A DNA stretch of 64,000 nucleotides, from NCBI RefSeq assembly GCF_030719035.1, contig NZ_CP132203.1, forward strand, positions 5,970,501-6,034,500, read 5' to 3'. The DNA comes from Hahella sp. HNIBRBA332 (GTDB lineage: Bacteria > Pseudomonadota > Gammaproteobacteria > Pseudomonadales > Oleiphilaceae). The notes under the pieces were generated by a model, which was not told the origin of the DNA, made no database searches, and worked only from the letters and a program-made list of their open reading frames with translations. Below are positions 39,994-49,500 of the stretch, one piece after another. Each line of letters opens with the position of its first letter. Position 1 is the first letter of the stretch. Position numbers and translations under genes: made by a program.

Positions 39994-40604
39994 TCAAAGG
40001 TCTGATTTATCCTCACTATGCTCCGTCAGAATTCTCACCTCTGTTCCATCCTGGCGAATCAATTCGAGCCCGAGGTTGAAGTCATCAATAATTTCCTGGT
40101 GTTTGGGGTTACGTTTGGACACACAGTTATGAAAGTGATTGATGAATAAAGATGGAGAGAGCAGTTCCAACCTATACGCTTCCAACGCAAGTACTGTGTT
40201 CACCAGTTGAACGATGCGCTGCTTCTTCTCCACAACCAAGTCAAGTCGGCCAGCCAGTAACTTTCTGATGTTCGTTTCTGCGCCGAACGCGTACTCAATG
40301 TTCAAATAGGAGGATTCCGCCTTATCAAACTCAGGACTCACTTTGGATTTGCTGATGTGGCCGATTCTATAAGGTTTCATATCCTCAAAGGAGCGGAAAA
40401 CGATCTCTTTGTCTCGGAGTTTTTAACCAGATAGCATCCCACCTTTTCCTCATCTCCGGCTACTACAAGCGATCTGCTCTCAGCGGCTACGACTACAGTG
40501 CAAACGAAGCAGGCGAGCACTCCCGCTAGGTTCAAAAGTACAGACGATACGCGCACCATCTCCGCCCCACTAAAATCACGCCACACAAACCCGGGGCGAT
40601 TCAA
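39994..40604 (-). pseudogene. Periplasmic substrate-binding protein gene, internally deleted
   Basis: Two overlapping frames. 40377-40604 encodes the signal peptide end (LLNLAGVLACFVCTVVVAAE) and the first strand (SLVVAGDEE). 39994-40380 encodes the C-terminal lobe (YAFGAETNIRKLLAGRLDLV, EAYRLELLSPSLFINHFHNC). The ~100 residues normally between them in SBP_bac_3-type proteins are missing. The N-terminal start at 40604 precedes a longer region whose true start is probably ATG 40557 (MVRVSS). Confidence 0.65.
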
Positions 40605-40699
40605 TCAACAATAAAGTCCAATTTTATTGGGGTCTTTAAGGGGCAAGTAAGCTCAACCAGGATTGTATGCGTGATGCTGCACGAGTCTTCTCGTTGTCC

Positions 40700-41428
40700 T
40701 CAAGGCAACCATTGATTCAATTTCTCCAAGACCGTGTCGTCCACCTGCTTGCTACAAATTATGTAGCGATGATTGCCTGGCGGGGAGTCAGTAAAATGAA
40801 TGTACTTGTAGTCACGTTGGGAAAACCCCGATGCTTGTATCAGTCCTTCCGCCTCGTCCTCTGCTATAAAGAAATAATCAGCTCGATCAACGTTCAACAT
40901 TAACAGCATATTCACGTTCTCAACCGTCACCGCCAGTATATTCGGCTTTACCTTCTTAATCAGTTTGTCGATGTATTCACCATAGGAGTATCCGCTTTTC
41001 ACCAACAGACGAAGGTCTTTTCGTCGAAAAGCGGTCTCAATGCTTTGGCCACTGGAGAGTTTTCCGTTACTGGTTAGAGCCAGTCCAATAGTGGGTTTAT
41101 CCTGATAGAGGGGGTTACTGTACTTGGCGAAGGTTTCCCTTTCCGGGTTCTTGAACCAGCCGATAGAGCAATCTCGCCCGGAGTTCTTTTTCAGTATTTC
41201 AATCTGCCAGTTGGAGGGGGTCTGAACCCAATAATGTGGAATGCCCGCACTTTGGAATGCCTTCGCGGCTGGCGTCGCCGTCAGTCCAAATACAATGCCC
41301 GTGTCGGCAGTCGACATGTAGGGAGGTCGCTCGTGGTAGTGGATGGCGATTCGGTCATCGGATAGTGTCGCTTGGCTTGCAGTCAACACCGCCCACAAAA
41401 AAAGGTTCCGGCACACATTGAGCTTCAT
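40700..41428 (-). CDS. Periplasmic substrate-binding protein (SBP_bac_3-like)
   Basis: 242 residues with a signal peptide (MKLNVCRNLFLWAVLTASQA). The first lobe opens with IAIHYHERPPYMSTADTG, the typical ligand-pocket strand and loop, and LDLV-like YFFIAEDEAEGLI lies in lobe 2. No permease or ATPase genes are nearby. Such orphan binding proteins in this group of bacteria often are polyamine/amino-acid-like sensors rather than transporters. It lies next to a decayed paralogue. Confidence 0.75.
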   Translation of the reverse strand: MKLNVCRNLFLWAVLTASQATLSDDRIAIHYHERPPYMSTADTGIVFGLTATPAAKAFQSAGIPHYWVQTPSNWQIEILKKNSGRDCSIGWFKNPERETFAKYSNPLYQDKPTIGLALTSNGKLSSGQSIETAFRRKDLRLLVKSGYSYGEYIDKLIKKVKPNILAVTVENVNMLLMLNVDRADYFFIAEDEAEGLIQASGFSQRDYKYIHFTDSPPGNHRYIICSKQVDDTVLEKLNQWLP

Positions 41429-41529
41429 ATCAATGCCCCCAACAAATGCTGGTATTCATACCTAAATTATACTATTCCTTTCTAAAACCGCCTCTGATGA
41501 AAGGCATTTATGCGGGACGGACTGAAGCC

Positions 41530-41781
41530 ATGAATAGTAGGAGTCACCCCATATCGGGCGGAGCCAGAAACATCGCATTTTGTGATTATAACGAACTGAA
41601 ACGCCTTCTCGAAACACAAGAGGCGGCGCATCTATTGGACTATGTCGCCACAGTTCGTGGCGTATTCATGTTAAATGGGATGGGCTTCGATCAACTGATC
41701 CATAATCCTCTGATGCTACATCAAACGTCGCTCATATTTGCTCTGCTTGGAGAGCATGCTGATCCTGCCCACAAAGATTAG
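41530..41781 (+). CDS. Hypothetical protein whose stop codon comes from an IS3 end
   Basis: 83 residues from ATG 41530 (ATGs at 41446 and 41497 are in frame; none has a strong ribosome binding site). The core reads ARNIAFCDYNELKRLLETQE and HLLDYVATVRGVFMLNGMGF. No family recognised. The stop TAG (41779-41781) is formed by the first bases of the IS3 terminal repeat, and the reading frame would continue beyond the element at 42817. The C-terminus is therefore probably truncated. Confidence 0.45.
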   Translation: MNSRSHPISGGARNIAFCDYNELKRLLETQEAAHLLDYVATVRGVFMLNGMGFDQLIHNPLMLHQTSLIFALLGEHADPAHKD

Positions 41782-41789
41782 ACACGTCA

Positions 41790-42641
41790 TTAAGCGACTT
41801 TCGATGCCTCATAACTCTCTGGGCTGAGATACCCATTTGCGCTATGAAGGCGGGTCCGATTGTAATCCACTTCGATATACTCAAACACGGCTTCACGCAT
41901 TTCTTGTCGGGTTGCGTACCGCTCTCCGTGAATCGCTTCCACTTTCAGGGAGTGAAAGAAGCTTTCCACACAGGCATTGTCATAGCAATTGCCTTTGCCG
42001 CTCATGCTGCAACGAAGCCCATGCGCCTGAATCAACGTCTGATAGGCTTCTGAGCAATATTGGGAACCTCGATCTGAATGGACGATCACCCCTTTGGGCT
42101 GACGTCGACGCCACAACGCCATGCGCAAGGCGTCACAGACCAGCTCCGATTTCATTCGCTCGCTCATCGCCCAGCCTATGACTTTACGGCTGAACAGGTC
42201 CAGCACGACGGCTAGATACAGCCAACCTTCTTGCGTCCACAAATAGGTGATGTCACCCGCCCATTTTTGATTTATCTCCGTTGCATTAAAGTCCTGCTGA
42301 AGAAGGTTTTCCACCACAGGCAGGCTATGCCTGGAGTGAGTGGTGGCCTTAAACTTTCTGGCGGCTTTCGCTCTCAAGCCCAAGCGTTGCATGCTTCTGG
42401 CCACCGTTTTACGGTTAGCCTGGACTCCCTGTCGCGCCAAGTCTTTGGTCAGCCGGGGCGCCCCATTACGCTTTTTAGCTTTATCAAAAGCGGCTCCAAC
42501 CTGGATGTCCAGGGATTGCTGACGCTGTCGTCGCAGAGAAGGGGCTTTCTGTCGATGGAGCCAAACGTAGTAGCCGCTTCTTGAGACCTGAAGCGTTCTC
42601 GCCATACAAGTGACGCGAAAAAGGCTCGTGTGAGAGTGCAT
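41790..42641 (-). CDS. IS3-family transposase OrfB
   Basis: 283 residues from ATG 42641. It has the HTH_21 region (GAPRLTKDLARQGVQANRKT) and rve catalytic core: KWAGDITYLWTQEGWLYLAV (first Asp), GVIVHSDRGSQYCSEAY (second Asp) and CYDNACVESFFHSLKVE (Glu). It is normally made as an OrfAB fusion by -1 frameshifting at the A-rich TTAAAAAAAG tract near 42690; that tract is present. Confidence 0.9.
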   Translation of the reverse strand: MHSHTSLFRVTCMARTLQVSRSGYYVWLHRQKAPSLRRQRQQSLDIQVGAAFDKAKKRNGAPRLTKDLARQGVQANRKTVARSMQRLGLRAKAARKFKATTHSRHSLPVVENLLQQDFNATEINQKWAGDITYLWTQEGWLYLAVVLDLFSRKVIGWAMSERMKSELVCDALRMALWRRRQPKGVIVHSDRGSQYCSEAYQTLIQAHGLRCSMSGKGNCYDNACVESFFHSLKVEAIHGERYATRQEMREAVFEYIEVDYNRTRLHSANGYLSPESYEASKVA

Positions 42642-42652
42642 AAAGGCGTACC

Positions 42653-42772
42653 TCACTTCACGCTTTTGGCGAAGTACGCCGCCGCTTTTTTTAACACGGC
42701 AAGCTCTTCCGCCTTGTACTCGTCGGAATAACGTTGGCGAGATTTGGAATTTGATGTTTTCTGTTTGGTCAT
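42653..42772 (-). pseudogene. IS3-family OrfA, internally deleted
   Basis: 39 residues: the start (QRYSDEYKAE) is joined directly to the end of a normal OrfA (ELAVLKKAAAYFAKSVK). The helix-turn-helix and leucine-zipper middle part is missing. This OrfA is too short for DNA binding, so the element is probably inactive. Confidence 0.75.
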
Positions 42773-42950
42773 AGTTCACCTCTGTAGCGTAGTTTACTCG
42801 CTTAACAGGGTGTCTATCATTGGTGGGTAGGATCAGTGAAATTGGACCCCAAAAATTCCCGACAGGTTGAGTTAGCAAAAGACGATTATCCACCATGCCC
42901 TAGGAGAAAGCTCGGACTCTAAAATCGAAAACCTTTGCCCACCGAGCAAA

Positions 42951-43241
42951 GTGGTTGACTTTGAGGCTCACGGAGAATTTCAGGAGGGCTATGTGTTTAG
43001 AGCTATCACGCCCAGAGACGAAGAGGATTTTTACTTTCTGATAGAACGTTCACAAGAAAGCGACAATCCCACTATCGACGATGTTAAGTTCATATTGGTT
43101 AAACATAACTGTGAAATACGCGAGTTGCTTTTATTTCGGGCGCATACTCGGCATTACTACTGTATCGAGGAAATGCCCTTCTCTACTATTGCAGCTAAGT
43201 TGTCCTGGCGAGACGTCTGCCCACCTTATTTACAGCAATAA
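42951..43241 (+). CDS. Hypothetical protein
   Basis: 96 residues from a GTG at 42951; no convincing ribosome binding site. Acidic N-terminus (DFEAHGEFQEGYVFRAI, then EEDFYFLIERSQES) with no recognisable family. It may be the remains of a gene split by the IS3 element to the left. Confidence 0.35.
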   Translation: MVDFEAHGEFQEGYVFRAITPRDEEDFYFLIERSQESDNPTIDDVKFILVKHNCEIRELLLFRAHTRHYYCIEEMPFSTIAAKLSWRDVCPPYLQQ

Positions 43242-43355
43242 TTTCGTAAGTCGCTGACAGTAGACCGTCTCACAAGGCGAGCGTGATTGAGATAATCCAA
43301 ACCCAAACGGCTCAGTGTTCGTAATCTGCTCAGTCGGCATGCTACAGACTATTAT

Positions 43356-43601
43356 CTACCGTTTCGGCCAATCCTTTGTTCCCAGTAAGATAAATATGGA
43401 AATACCACCTATAGCGGCGATAAGTTCTCCTATGTTGCGCAGGCCGACCTCTTCCCCCCCCAACACACTGCCTGAGTTTAGTATAGAGGCAATCATGACA
43501 AGCATTCCTGTAAGAGCTAATAAGACGGCCATGCTAATCTGGCTTTTTAAACGTACACGAGATACCAAGGATTCATGGGATGGCTTATGTCTAACTTTCA
43601 T
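43356..43601 (-). CDS. Small two-helix membrane protein
   Basis: 81 residues, ATG 43601 preceded by AAAGGAG at good spacing, which favours this strand over the overlapping plus-strand frame. Two hydrophobic helices (ISMAVLLALTGMLVMIASIL; GELIAAIGGISIFILLG). Function unknown. Confidence 0.55.
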   Translation of the reverse strand: MKVRHKPSHESLVSRVRLKSQISMAVLLALTGMLVMIASILNSGSVLGGEEVGLRNIGELIAAIGGISIFILLGTKDWPKR

Positions 43602-43649
43602 TACTCAACTCCTTTTTGGCAATAGATCACCATCATACGATGATTAAGT

Positions 43650-44142
43650 ACAATATAGTTCAATTGAGCTGCCCATGAGCTAACAGGTTCTATAACACAA
43701 CGTTCTGACCTAGAATCTCCAAACCAGCCCAGCACCCTCCGCCTACCCAATGCTGCTATCAAACCACTCGATTTAAACGCATCACAACGTCCTGTTTATA
43801 AAGGAAAAATGTTTTTGTGAAGACTGGTACACCAACTTAACAACAGAACGTAGGAGGAGAGAGAATAGCCCAGGAGAGAGGGAGTTAGGGTCTAATAGCA
43901 TGGCTTGAGACACTCCGCCAAGTACGCGAGAACCAGCAGGAACCCGCGCCACCCTGCACAAACCTACACTAATTAATACGACGTAGAGGGTGTATTGCAG
44001 ATACAGCGTCTGTAGGGAGTGACAACGGGAGCAAACCTTGTTGAAAGGGGTATTTACAAGTGCGGTGGGTCTGAGCTTGCTATTTCAGGTTGCTTCCAAA
44101 TGTCTGAGACTCGCTGGAGCTGTCCGTTTCCTCGACCCTGTA
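43650..44142. other. ~500 bp without supported genes
   Basis: No frame with a ribosome binding site or recognisable motif on either strand. Composition is close to the surroundings. I see nothing to annotate. Confidence 0.4.
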
Positions 44143-44176
44143 AAATAAGGCCAACCTTCTTAGGTTGGCCTTTGAT
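44143..44176 (-). terminator. Intrinsic terminator of the Imm11-like gene
   Basis: AAGGCCAACC and GGTTGGCCTT form a 10 bp perfect stem with a 6 nt loop. On the minus strand it is followed by TTATTTTA. It lies 23 nt after the stop at 44199. Confidence 0.8.
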
Positions 44177-44198
44177 CACTTGTAAAAACCTGATCTAG

Positions 44199-44807
44199 CT
44201 ACTTAACTGATTGGAGCTGAGTTCGCGGGGTCTTTTCCTCAAAGATCAATGCTTGGTTGGGCCAGCTTTCCAAGCACTCTTTAATAACTTGATCTACGAA
44301 CAACAGACCTTCCCAATTCTGAATTCTGAAAGCTTTAACCTCTGGAGATACTTTATTGGGATCAACTACCAATACGGGCACCGCGTAGTATTGCCCCACT
44401 TTGTGAGGCACTCCATCCTCTTCTTTCCATAGCTCAACAATTGACTTTTCCTTATCCAAACAATCAATGCACTGCAGGAAGTTCATTACAACCCATTGAC
44501 CATTCAAACCATCCACTTCAATGGGAATTAGCTGCGCCTCCACTCCTAAAGAGACCAGCTTCTCGGCCAAAGTTTTTTCTACGATGGGTACTTCTAAGTA
44601 CGTCAGATTAAATGCCAATAGAGTCCCTTGAATTTCAACTTCAGCCTTTAATGGAGCCGGGCCAGAATAATAATTTCCCTTACACAACCACCAAAATTGA
44701 AAGTCCTCATCTAAATTCCATCGCAATTTGTCAATGTAGGTTAAATCAGTCCGAGTCATATCCTGCATGACGTTAAAATATCTTTTGGTCATCTCCGGCT
44801 TCTCCAA
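44199..44807 (-). CDS. Imm11-like (DUF1629) orphan immunity protein
   Basis: 202 residues. YFNVMQDMTRTD, then VVMNFLQCIDCLDKEKS, and the C-terminal AFRIQNWEGLLFVDQVIKEC match, from memory, the Imm11/MXAN_0049 immunity family (lP-x-F-R-I-x-G ... LFVSDEV). There is no adjacent toxin: the nearest, an Rhs toxin, has its own immunity gene. An in-frame ATG six codons on is a possible start. It is likely a retained immunity gene without its toxin. Confidence 0.55.
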   Translation of the reverse strand: MEKPEMTKRYFNVMQDMTRTDLTYIDKLRWNLDEDFQFWWLCKGNYYSGPAPLKAEVEIQGTLLAFNLTYLEVPIVEKTLAEKLVSLGVEAQLIPIEVDGLNGQWVVMNFLQCIDCLDKEKSIVELWKEEDGVPHKVGQYYAVPVLVVDPNKVSPEVKAFRIQNWEGLLFVDQVIKECLESWPNQALIFEEKTPRTQLQSVK

Positions 44808-44982
44808 CTACCAGTTCTGGTAACCGTTGAGTGTTGAGTCAACAATATTAATAGACAGGACCGCAAGCTGTTTAGCCGCATCATTCAATATATTATATAA
44901 GCCTTACTTACTTCAGAGAACTCGCCCCCCCCTTACACCAGATGTATATTGAGCAGAATGCCTTCACATAGCGGGCCAAAAG

Positions 44983-45011
44983 CAAAGTCACCGTCTTAGA
45001 CAGTGACTTTG
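44983..45011. terminator. Terminator-like hairpin downstream of the Rhs operon
   Basis: CAAAGTCAC and GTGACTTTG form a perfect 9 bp stem with an 11 nt loop, ~120 nt after the stop of the immunity gene at 45130. The minus-strand flank CTTTTGG offers a weak T-run. Confidence 0.5.
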
Positions 45012-45129
45012 TATGAAGAAGACAAAATCAAGCAACTGATGGCCGACTAGAATATTAGCTGCTCTAACATTTAGGGAAGGTTAATGACAACATTTTTTAA
45101 TTTAATTAAAACAACCATCTCAAAACATT

Positions 45130-45510
45130 TTAAAGAACTATTTTCCTACTTGGATCATGCTTACTATATTTTTCGATCCATCCATCTTCTGTATACAACT
45201 CCCCGCACAGGCCATCAATATTTTCTTTTATATTTGTCACTTCACCACCATTTTTTACAACAACTTCAATCTCTTCATTCTGTTCGACCATAAAGAGAAG
45301 TTCGTGAAGGGTTGAATCTATTACCTCTTTTACTATTTTTGAGACAAATTTCTGTGTATTTTCATCTAGTGATTGGTAAACCACTGCATTTATTTGTGAT
45401 TCTTGGTCTTTATATCCGCCTGCAAACTTTTGGACAAATCTATCAATCACAACATCTCTTACTTGCGTAATTAATATTTGGCCAAATTTGTCAAGATTCT
45501 CATAATTCAT
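45130..45510 (-). CDS. Putative immunity protein of the Rhs toxin
   Basis: 126 residues from ATG 45510, preceded by GGAG at 7 nt; a TTG at 45522 is in frame but would lie over that site. The protein is acidic and mostly helical (YENLDKFGQILITQVRDVVI, EVIDSTLHELLFMVEQNEEI). No family recognised. It starts 23 nt after the toxin stop on the same strand, the usual position of a cognate immunity gene, and should neutralise the nuclease encoded upstream. Confidence 0.65.
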   Translation of the reverse strand: MNYENLDKFGQILITQVRDVVIDRFVQKFAGGYKDQESQINAVVYQSLDENTQKFVSKIVKEVIDSTLHELLFMVEQNEEIEVVVKNGGEVTNIKENIDGLCGELYTEDGWIEKYSKHDPSRKIVL

Positions 45511-45533
45511 AATATGCTCCAAATCATTTTAAT

Positions 45534-46550
45534 CTATCGTTGCCAAGGTATTCTCGAAGGAGCCCTAACGCCCTGGGCTCTTAGATTTAGTAGCGATCTT
45601 GCCACTAAACTGCGAGCAAGTTCTCTTGAGGCACCGGCATGTCTTAATGCCTCGACAGCAATTCGAGTATGCTCCCTTAAAGTATTTGGGCGCCCACTTT
45701 TCAGCAACTCTCCAAACGCAGCTCTTTGATAAGTGTTCATTACAGTATGCTCAAGCCCAAGCTTCTTCATAGCCTCCTGGCTTATTGAGAAGCCCTTTGC
45801 AGGATTATAGCTGACATGACCAACAAAGCCTGATTTCGCATGAATGTGATGACCGCCAACTTTGGAGTATGCACCTAATGCTGTCTCTATTGCGACAACC
45901 CCCGCTAAACCAGCAATAGATGCTGACGCTACTCGGGAGTTGGGATGAGAACTGGCGGATATTAGCTCGTATCGATGATATTCCCACACAAACTCGAATT
46001 CCCCAGGAAAGTATTTCCAGCCATACCTGAAGGCATACTCATTCATTACTTGAGTTGGATTATCAAACTCTCTTTTATATTCGTTGTACTCTTTCCTACT
46101 GAAAGAACCATCTATCTTTTCCCCTGTATTAAAGTCTATGCCAAATAGACCTGATGGATCTATATACTTATAAGGGTTGTTATAGGTATATGTGTACCGA
46201 TTAAAGTGCGACACACCACCTTGCATAACATCCACGGGGTCCACCGCCATAAAACGCCCCACCACGGGGTCGTAATAACGCGCATTCAGGTACGTCAGCC
46301 CAGTATCGTTGTCATGAAGTTTGCCGGTATATCCAACCCTTTCGTCGGCAGCGGCGCCTGATTTGACCACTTTCTCCCCGTATGGGGCATAGGTTTCACG
46401 CCAGATGACGTTGCCGCCCTCATCTGTGGCCGCGACCGGCGATCCGAGATTATCGTGATGTAAGTATTTGACACGTATTGCCGCGCTCGAAAGGGACGAG
46501 AGCAGCATCAACAACAGAGCGGATAGTGAAATAAACTTCCTAATATCCAT
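45534..46550 (-). CDS. Rhs C-terminal piece: RHS core plus GHH-type HNH/EndoVII nuclease toxin, with own signal peptide
   Basis: 338 residues. A signal peptide (FISLSALLLMLLSSLSSA) leads directly into the end of an RHS barrel (HHDNLGSPVAATDEGGNVIW, YDPVVGRFMAVDPVD, NNPYKYIDPSGLFG). The toxin domain (~200-338) contains GGHHIHAKSGFVGH, a GHH-type variant of the HNH/Endo VII nuclease signature, and SGRPNTLREHTRIAVEALRH. It would cut target-cell DNA. Normally this piece is fused to the Rhs barrel; here the barrel is the separate upstream gene 25 nt away. Confidence 0.85.
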   Translation of the reverse strand: MDIRKFISLSALLLMLLSSLSSAAIRVKYLHHDNLGSPVAATDEGGNVIWRETYAPYGEKVVKSGAAADERVGYTGKLHDNDTGLTYLNARYYDPVVGRFMAVDPVDVMQGGVSHFNRYTYTYNNPYKYIDPSGLFGIDFNTGEKIDGSFSRKEYNEYKREFDNPTQVMNEYAFRYGWKYFPGEFEFVWEYHRYELISASSHPNSRVASASIAGLAGVVAIETALGAYSKVGGHHIHAKSGFVGHVSYNPAKGFSISQEAMKKLGLEHTVMNTYQRAAFGELLKSGRPNTLREHTRIAVEALRHAGASRELARSLVARSLLNLRAQGVRAPSRIPWQR

Positions 46551-46575
46551 GTCTTTTACCTTTCTGTATCCTTGC

Positions 46576-49500
46576 TTAGTTTGGGAAGATAGTGGCTGGC
46601 CACTCGGTTGAATCTCGGAGTCGGCTCATGGTGTCGTAGTCGATTTCCCAATAAAAGCTCGTTTGGGGCACGCCTCCAATGGTCATATAGAATCTTTCCG
46701 CCTTATCGAAATCAAACTCAAAGGAGATGAGTCGAAGTTTGGCGAATAAGCTGGTGGGGATATCCCCCTTAAAGGCTATGGATAGACGGTGTATGCCTGT
46801 CGTTCCGGTTCTTGCTGTAAGGTAAATAAGTTTTACTTGATAGTTGTCACTCTCAATCATATCACTGGAGATTGAGCCATATGGTATGAGGCCACCGCTA
46901 TATCCAATCGAGGCGTTGTCTTTAAAAGGGGTTACAACAAAGCTGGTGGGCTCGGTCGTCGTCTCAGGCGGCTCAATGTCCTGCTCTATTTCCGTTACAA
47001 CCTTGCCGTCAAACATGACATAGTTGGTGGCGATCAGATTCACCATGTCCTCTTCATAGAGAAGATCTCCTGACATGGAATGCGCCTGGTAGATGCCTTT
47101 GTCCTCATGAATTTCCAATGCGCGCAAGCCATGGCCGTCATACTCATAGTCAATATCGACTTGCGGAACATTGGCGACCGGACTGCTGTTAGTGACGATA
47201 CTCAACATGTCGCCAGAGTGGTCGTAGGTCATGGTGAAACGCCCATTATTCACCACATTGCCATAGCCATCATATTGGAATGCGTAGGGTATCCCCGTTG
47301 TACTTTTCAGTCGATTGGAGCCAGCGTCGTATACATAGCCGATTGATCCCAAATTACCTAAGCTCTTGGAAATCAGATTATCTTTGTGGTCATAGGTAAA
47401 GCTGCCAGTTCCCCACGCCCCATTGGCTGTTTTGAGGCGCCCCAAACCGTCATAGGTCAGTCCTGAGACAGATTGATTATTATCAACATAATTGGTGATG
47501 GCGGTAATGTTGCCCAATGCGTCGAAGCCGTAGCTCAGGTTGCTGGCGACCACTCCGCCTTTGGCGCTGGTGGCATGACTCACAAAACGACGATCATTCA
47601 GCGCCTGAGCGACAACCTGACCGTTTCCATACTGGTAATGGCTGGGTGTTCCAGTGGGGTGATATGAGACGCCACTGACCAACTCACCCACCGGAGAGTT
47701 AACTCTGGTCACCTGCCCCAGATCATTGACATCGTATTCAACATAGAAATCATTCGGATAAGCTATCCTGCGTAGAAATCCACTGTCGTCGTATTCATAA
47801 TCCAAGGCGAATATTTTAGGGTCGAGCACCGTAATGGTCAGAGTTTCCTTATCCAAACTTCCTGTTGGAGTGTATTCGTAACTCCAGCTTGTCATGCCTT
47901 TGGTCAGGGTTTTAAGCAGACCGTTCATATAGTAGTAATAAACAACATCATGTCCGGTCGGATAGTCTATTTTCTGTAAGCGGTTATTTGGATAGTAGGA
48001 GTAAGTCGTGGTTCCAACACTGGCGACATCCCGAGTGCGTATATTGCCAGCAGGATCATAGGTGAAAGTCACCGGATTACGCTCAGGCTCATTGATCGTT
48101 TTCAACTTGTGAGTGCCGGCGTAATAACCATAGCTGCGTGTAACGCCACCTTGATTAACGGATGTAATGTCTCCTGTCTTATTTCTATTGAGGGTGGTCA
48201 CTTGACGATCCTCGCCAGAAATATCCTGCACAACATAGCGGCTCCAGGTTTTTTCCGGAGAGCCGAATCCTTCCATTAGATTGGCGGTTTTATACCCTTT
48301 CGCATCAGTGACAGTCGTAGCGTAGTCAAATCCGTAGCCCGTCAGATAGCTAGCACAGGCTGAGCCATAACAGTATTGGGTGACGCTATTGTCCACCGTG
48401 GTGGTCTCGGTAAGAATCTGGTTTAAGGCGTCATAAGTTTTACGAACGCCATGGCCTTCAGTACTGTTGTAGGATGGATACGAGGTAAAGACCGTGCGAC
48501 CCGCTGCGTCATACTCAGTGCGGGTATAAGTGGGTGTGACGCCTGCACCTTCCATCTTGGTCAGATAGGGGCGCCCCAATCCGTCAAGCGCGATCTCTTT
48601 GCGATACAGCGTCCCTTCTCTTGCTTCAGCCACCTTATTTGTCTCATAGGCGTAATAAGTTGGCGCAATGTTTGGCGGACTGACCTTCGTCACGCGATTT
48701 AGGCCATCGTACTCATAATAAGTTCGGTTTCCTTCCTGATCCTCCTGCCACTGAACAGTGCCGCTTGGATTTACCTCTCTGCGAATAGCCCCGGATGAAG
48801 GGTACTCCTCCAAGGTCGGCATGCCTCGGAAATAGTTCAAATAGTAAATTTCCTGATAGCCCCAAGTATTGGTATAGCCTCGTTTACGCAAATCGCCGGT
48901 GTCATGATAGGCATAACTTTCAGTAATGCCATTAATAGTCGTGGACTCTACCTGGCCTTTCTCGTTGTATGAAATGCTGTTTATCCAAGACTCGCCGTTG
49001 TCGCCTTCGATTTTAACCTGGAGAGGAAGTCCAATTAGCTGAGGCTTCGATACAGATTCCCATTGCTGGTTCAGGTAGGTTTTACGGGTGACTCGACTTT
49101 TTCCGCCGGTCACTTCCGTTATGGTTTGAGGCTGATAGTAGCTGGTGAAATCCGCATACTGGGTCACATACTTCCCGTCCACAACCATTTTGCTCAGCAT
49201 CAAGGGAGTGGCGTTCTTGATGGCGTACAAGTTTTTGATATTCAAATTCTCGCCATAGAACCGCCCCACTTTCCCCCAGGTGTCATACGTGTATTCAATC
49301 GTGCGCAGCGGATTTCCGCCGGCGGGTTCGAATACCTTGACCGAATACAGCTGGCCCTCTCTGGCTACTCGATCATTGTTGATGCCAATATTGGTATGCC
49401 AGAATACTTTTTCAGTCTTGGCGGAAGGGGAAACGCTGACCGTTTTCCAGAAGCGGTCGTTGTCGAACCATACATCGTCATAACTGAACGTGGTGACGGA

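Larger units (their letters stand above)
41779..42816 (-). mobile_element. IS3-family insertion sequence with shortened orfA
   Basis: Terminal repeats TAGACACGTCATTAAGCGA (left) and TAGACACCCTGTTAAGCGA (right, read inward) bound 1038 bp. OrfB is intact but OrfA has an in-frame internal deletion. No clear target duplication was found. Confidence 0.8.

Noticed and set aside
42823..42838. Shared GGGTAGGATCAGTG string at 42825 and 28946, possibly an IS end
   Set aside because: Only ~14 bp is shared and no matching opposite end or transposase was found near 28946.
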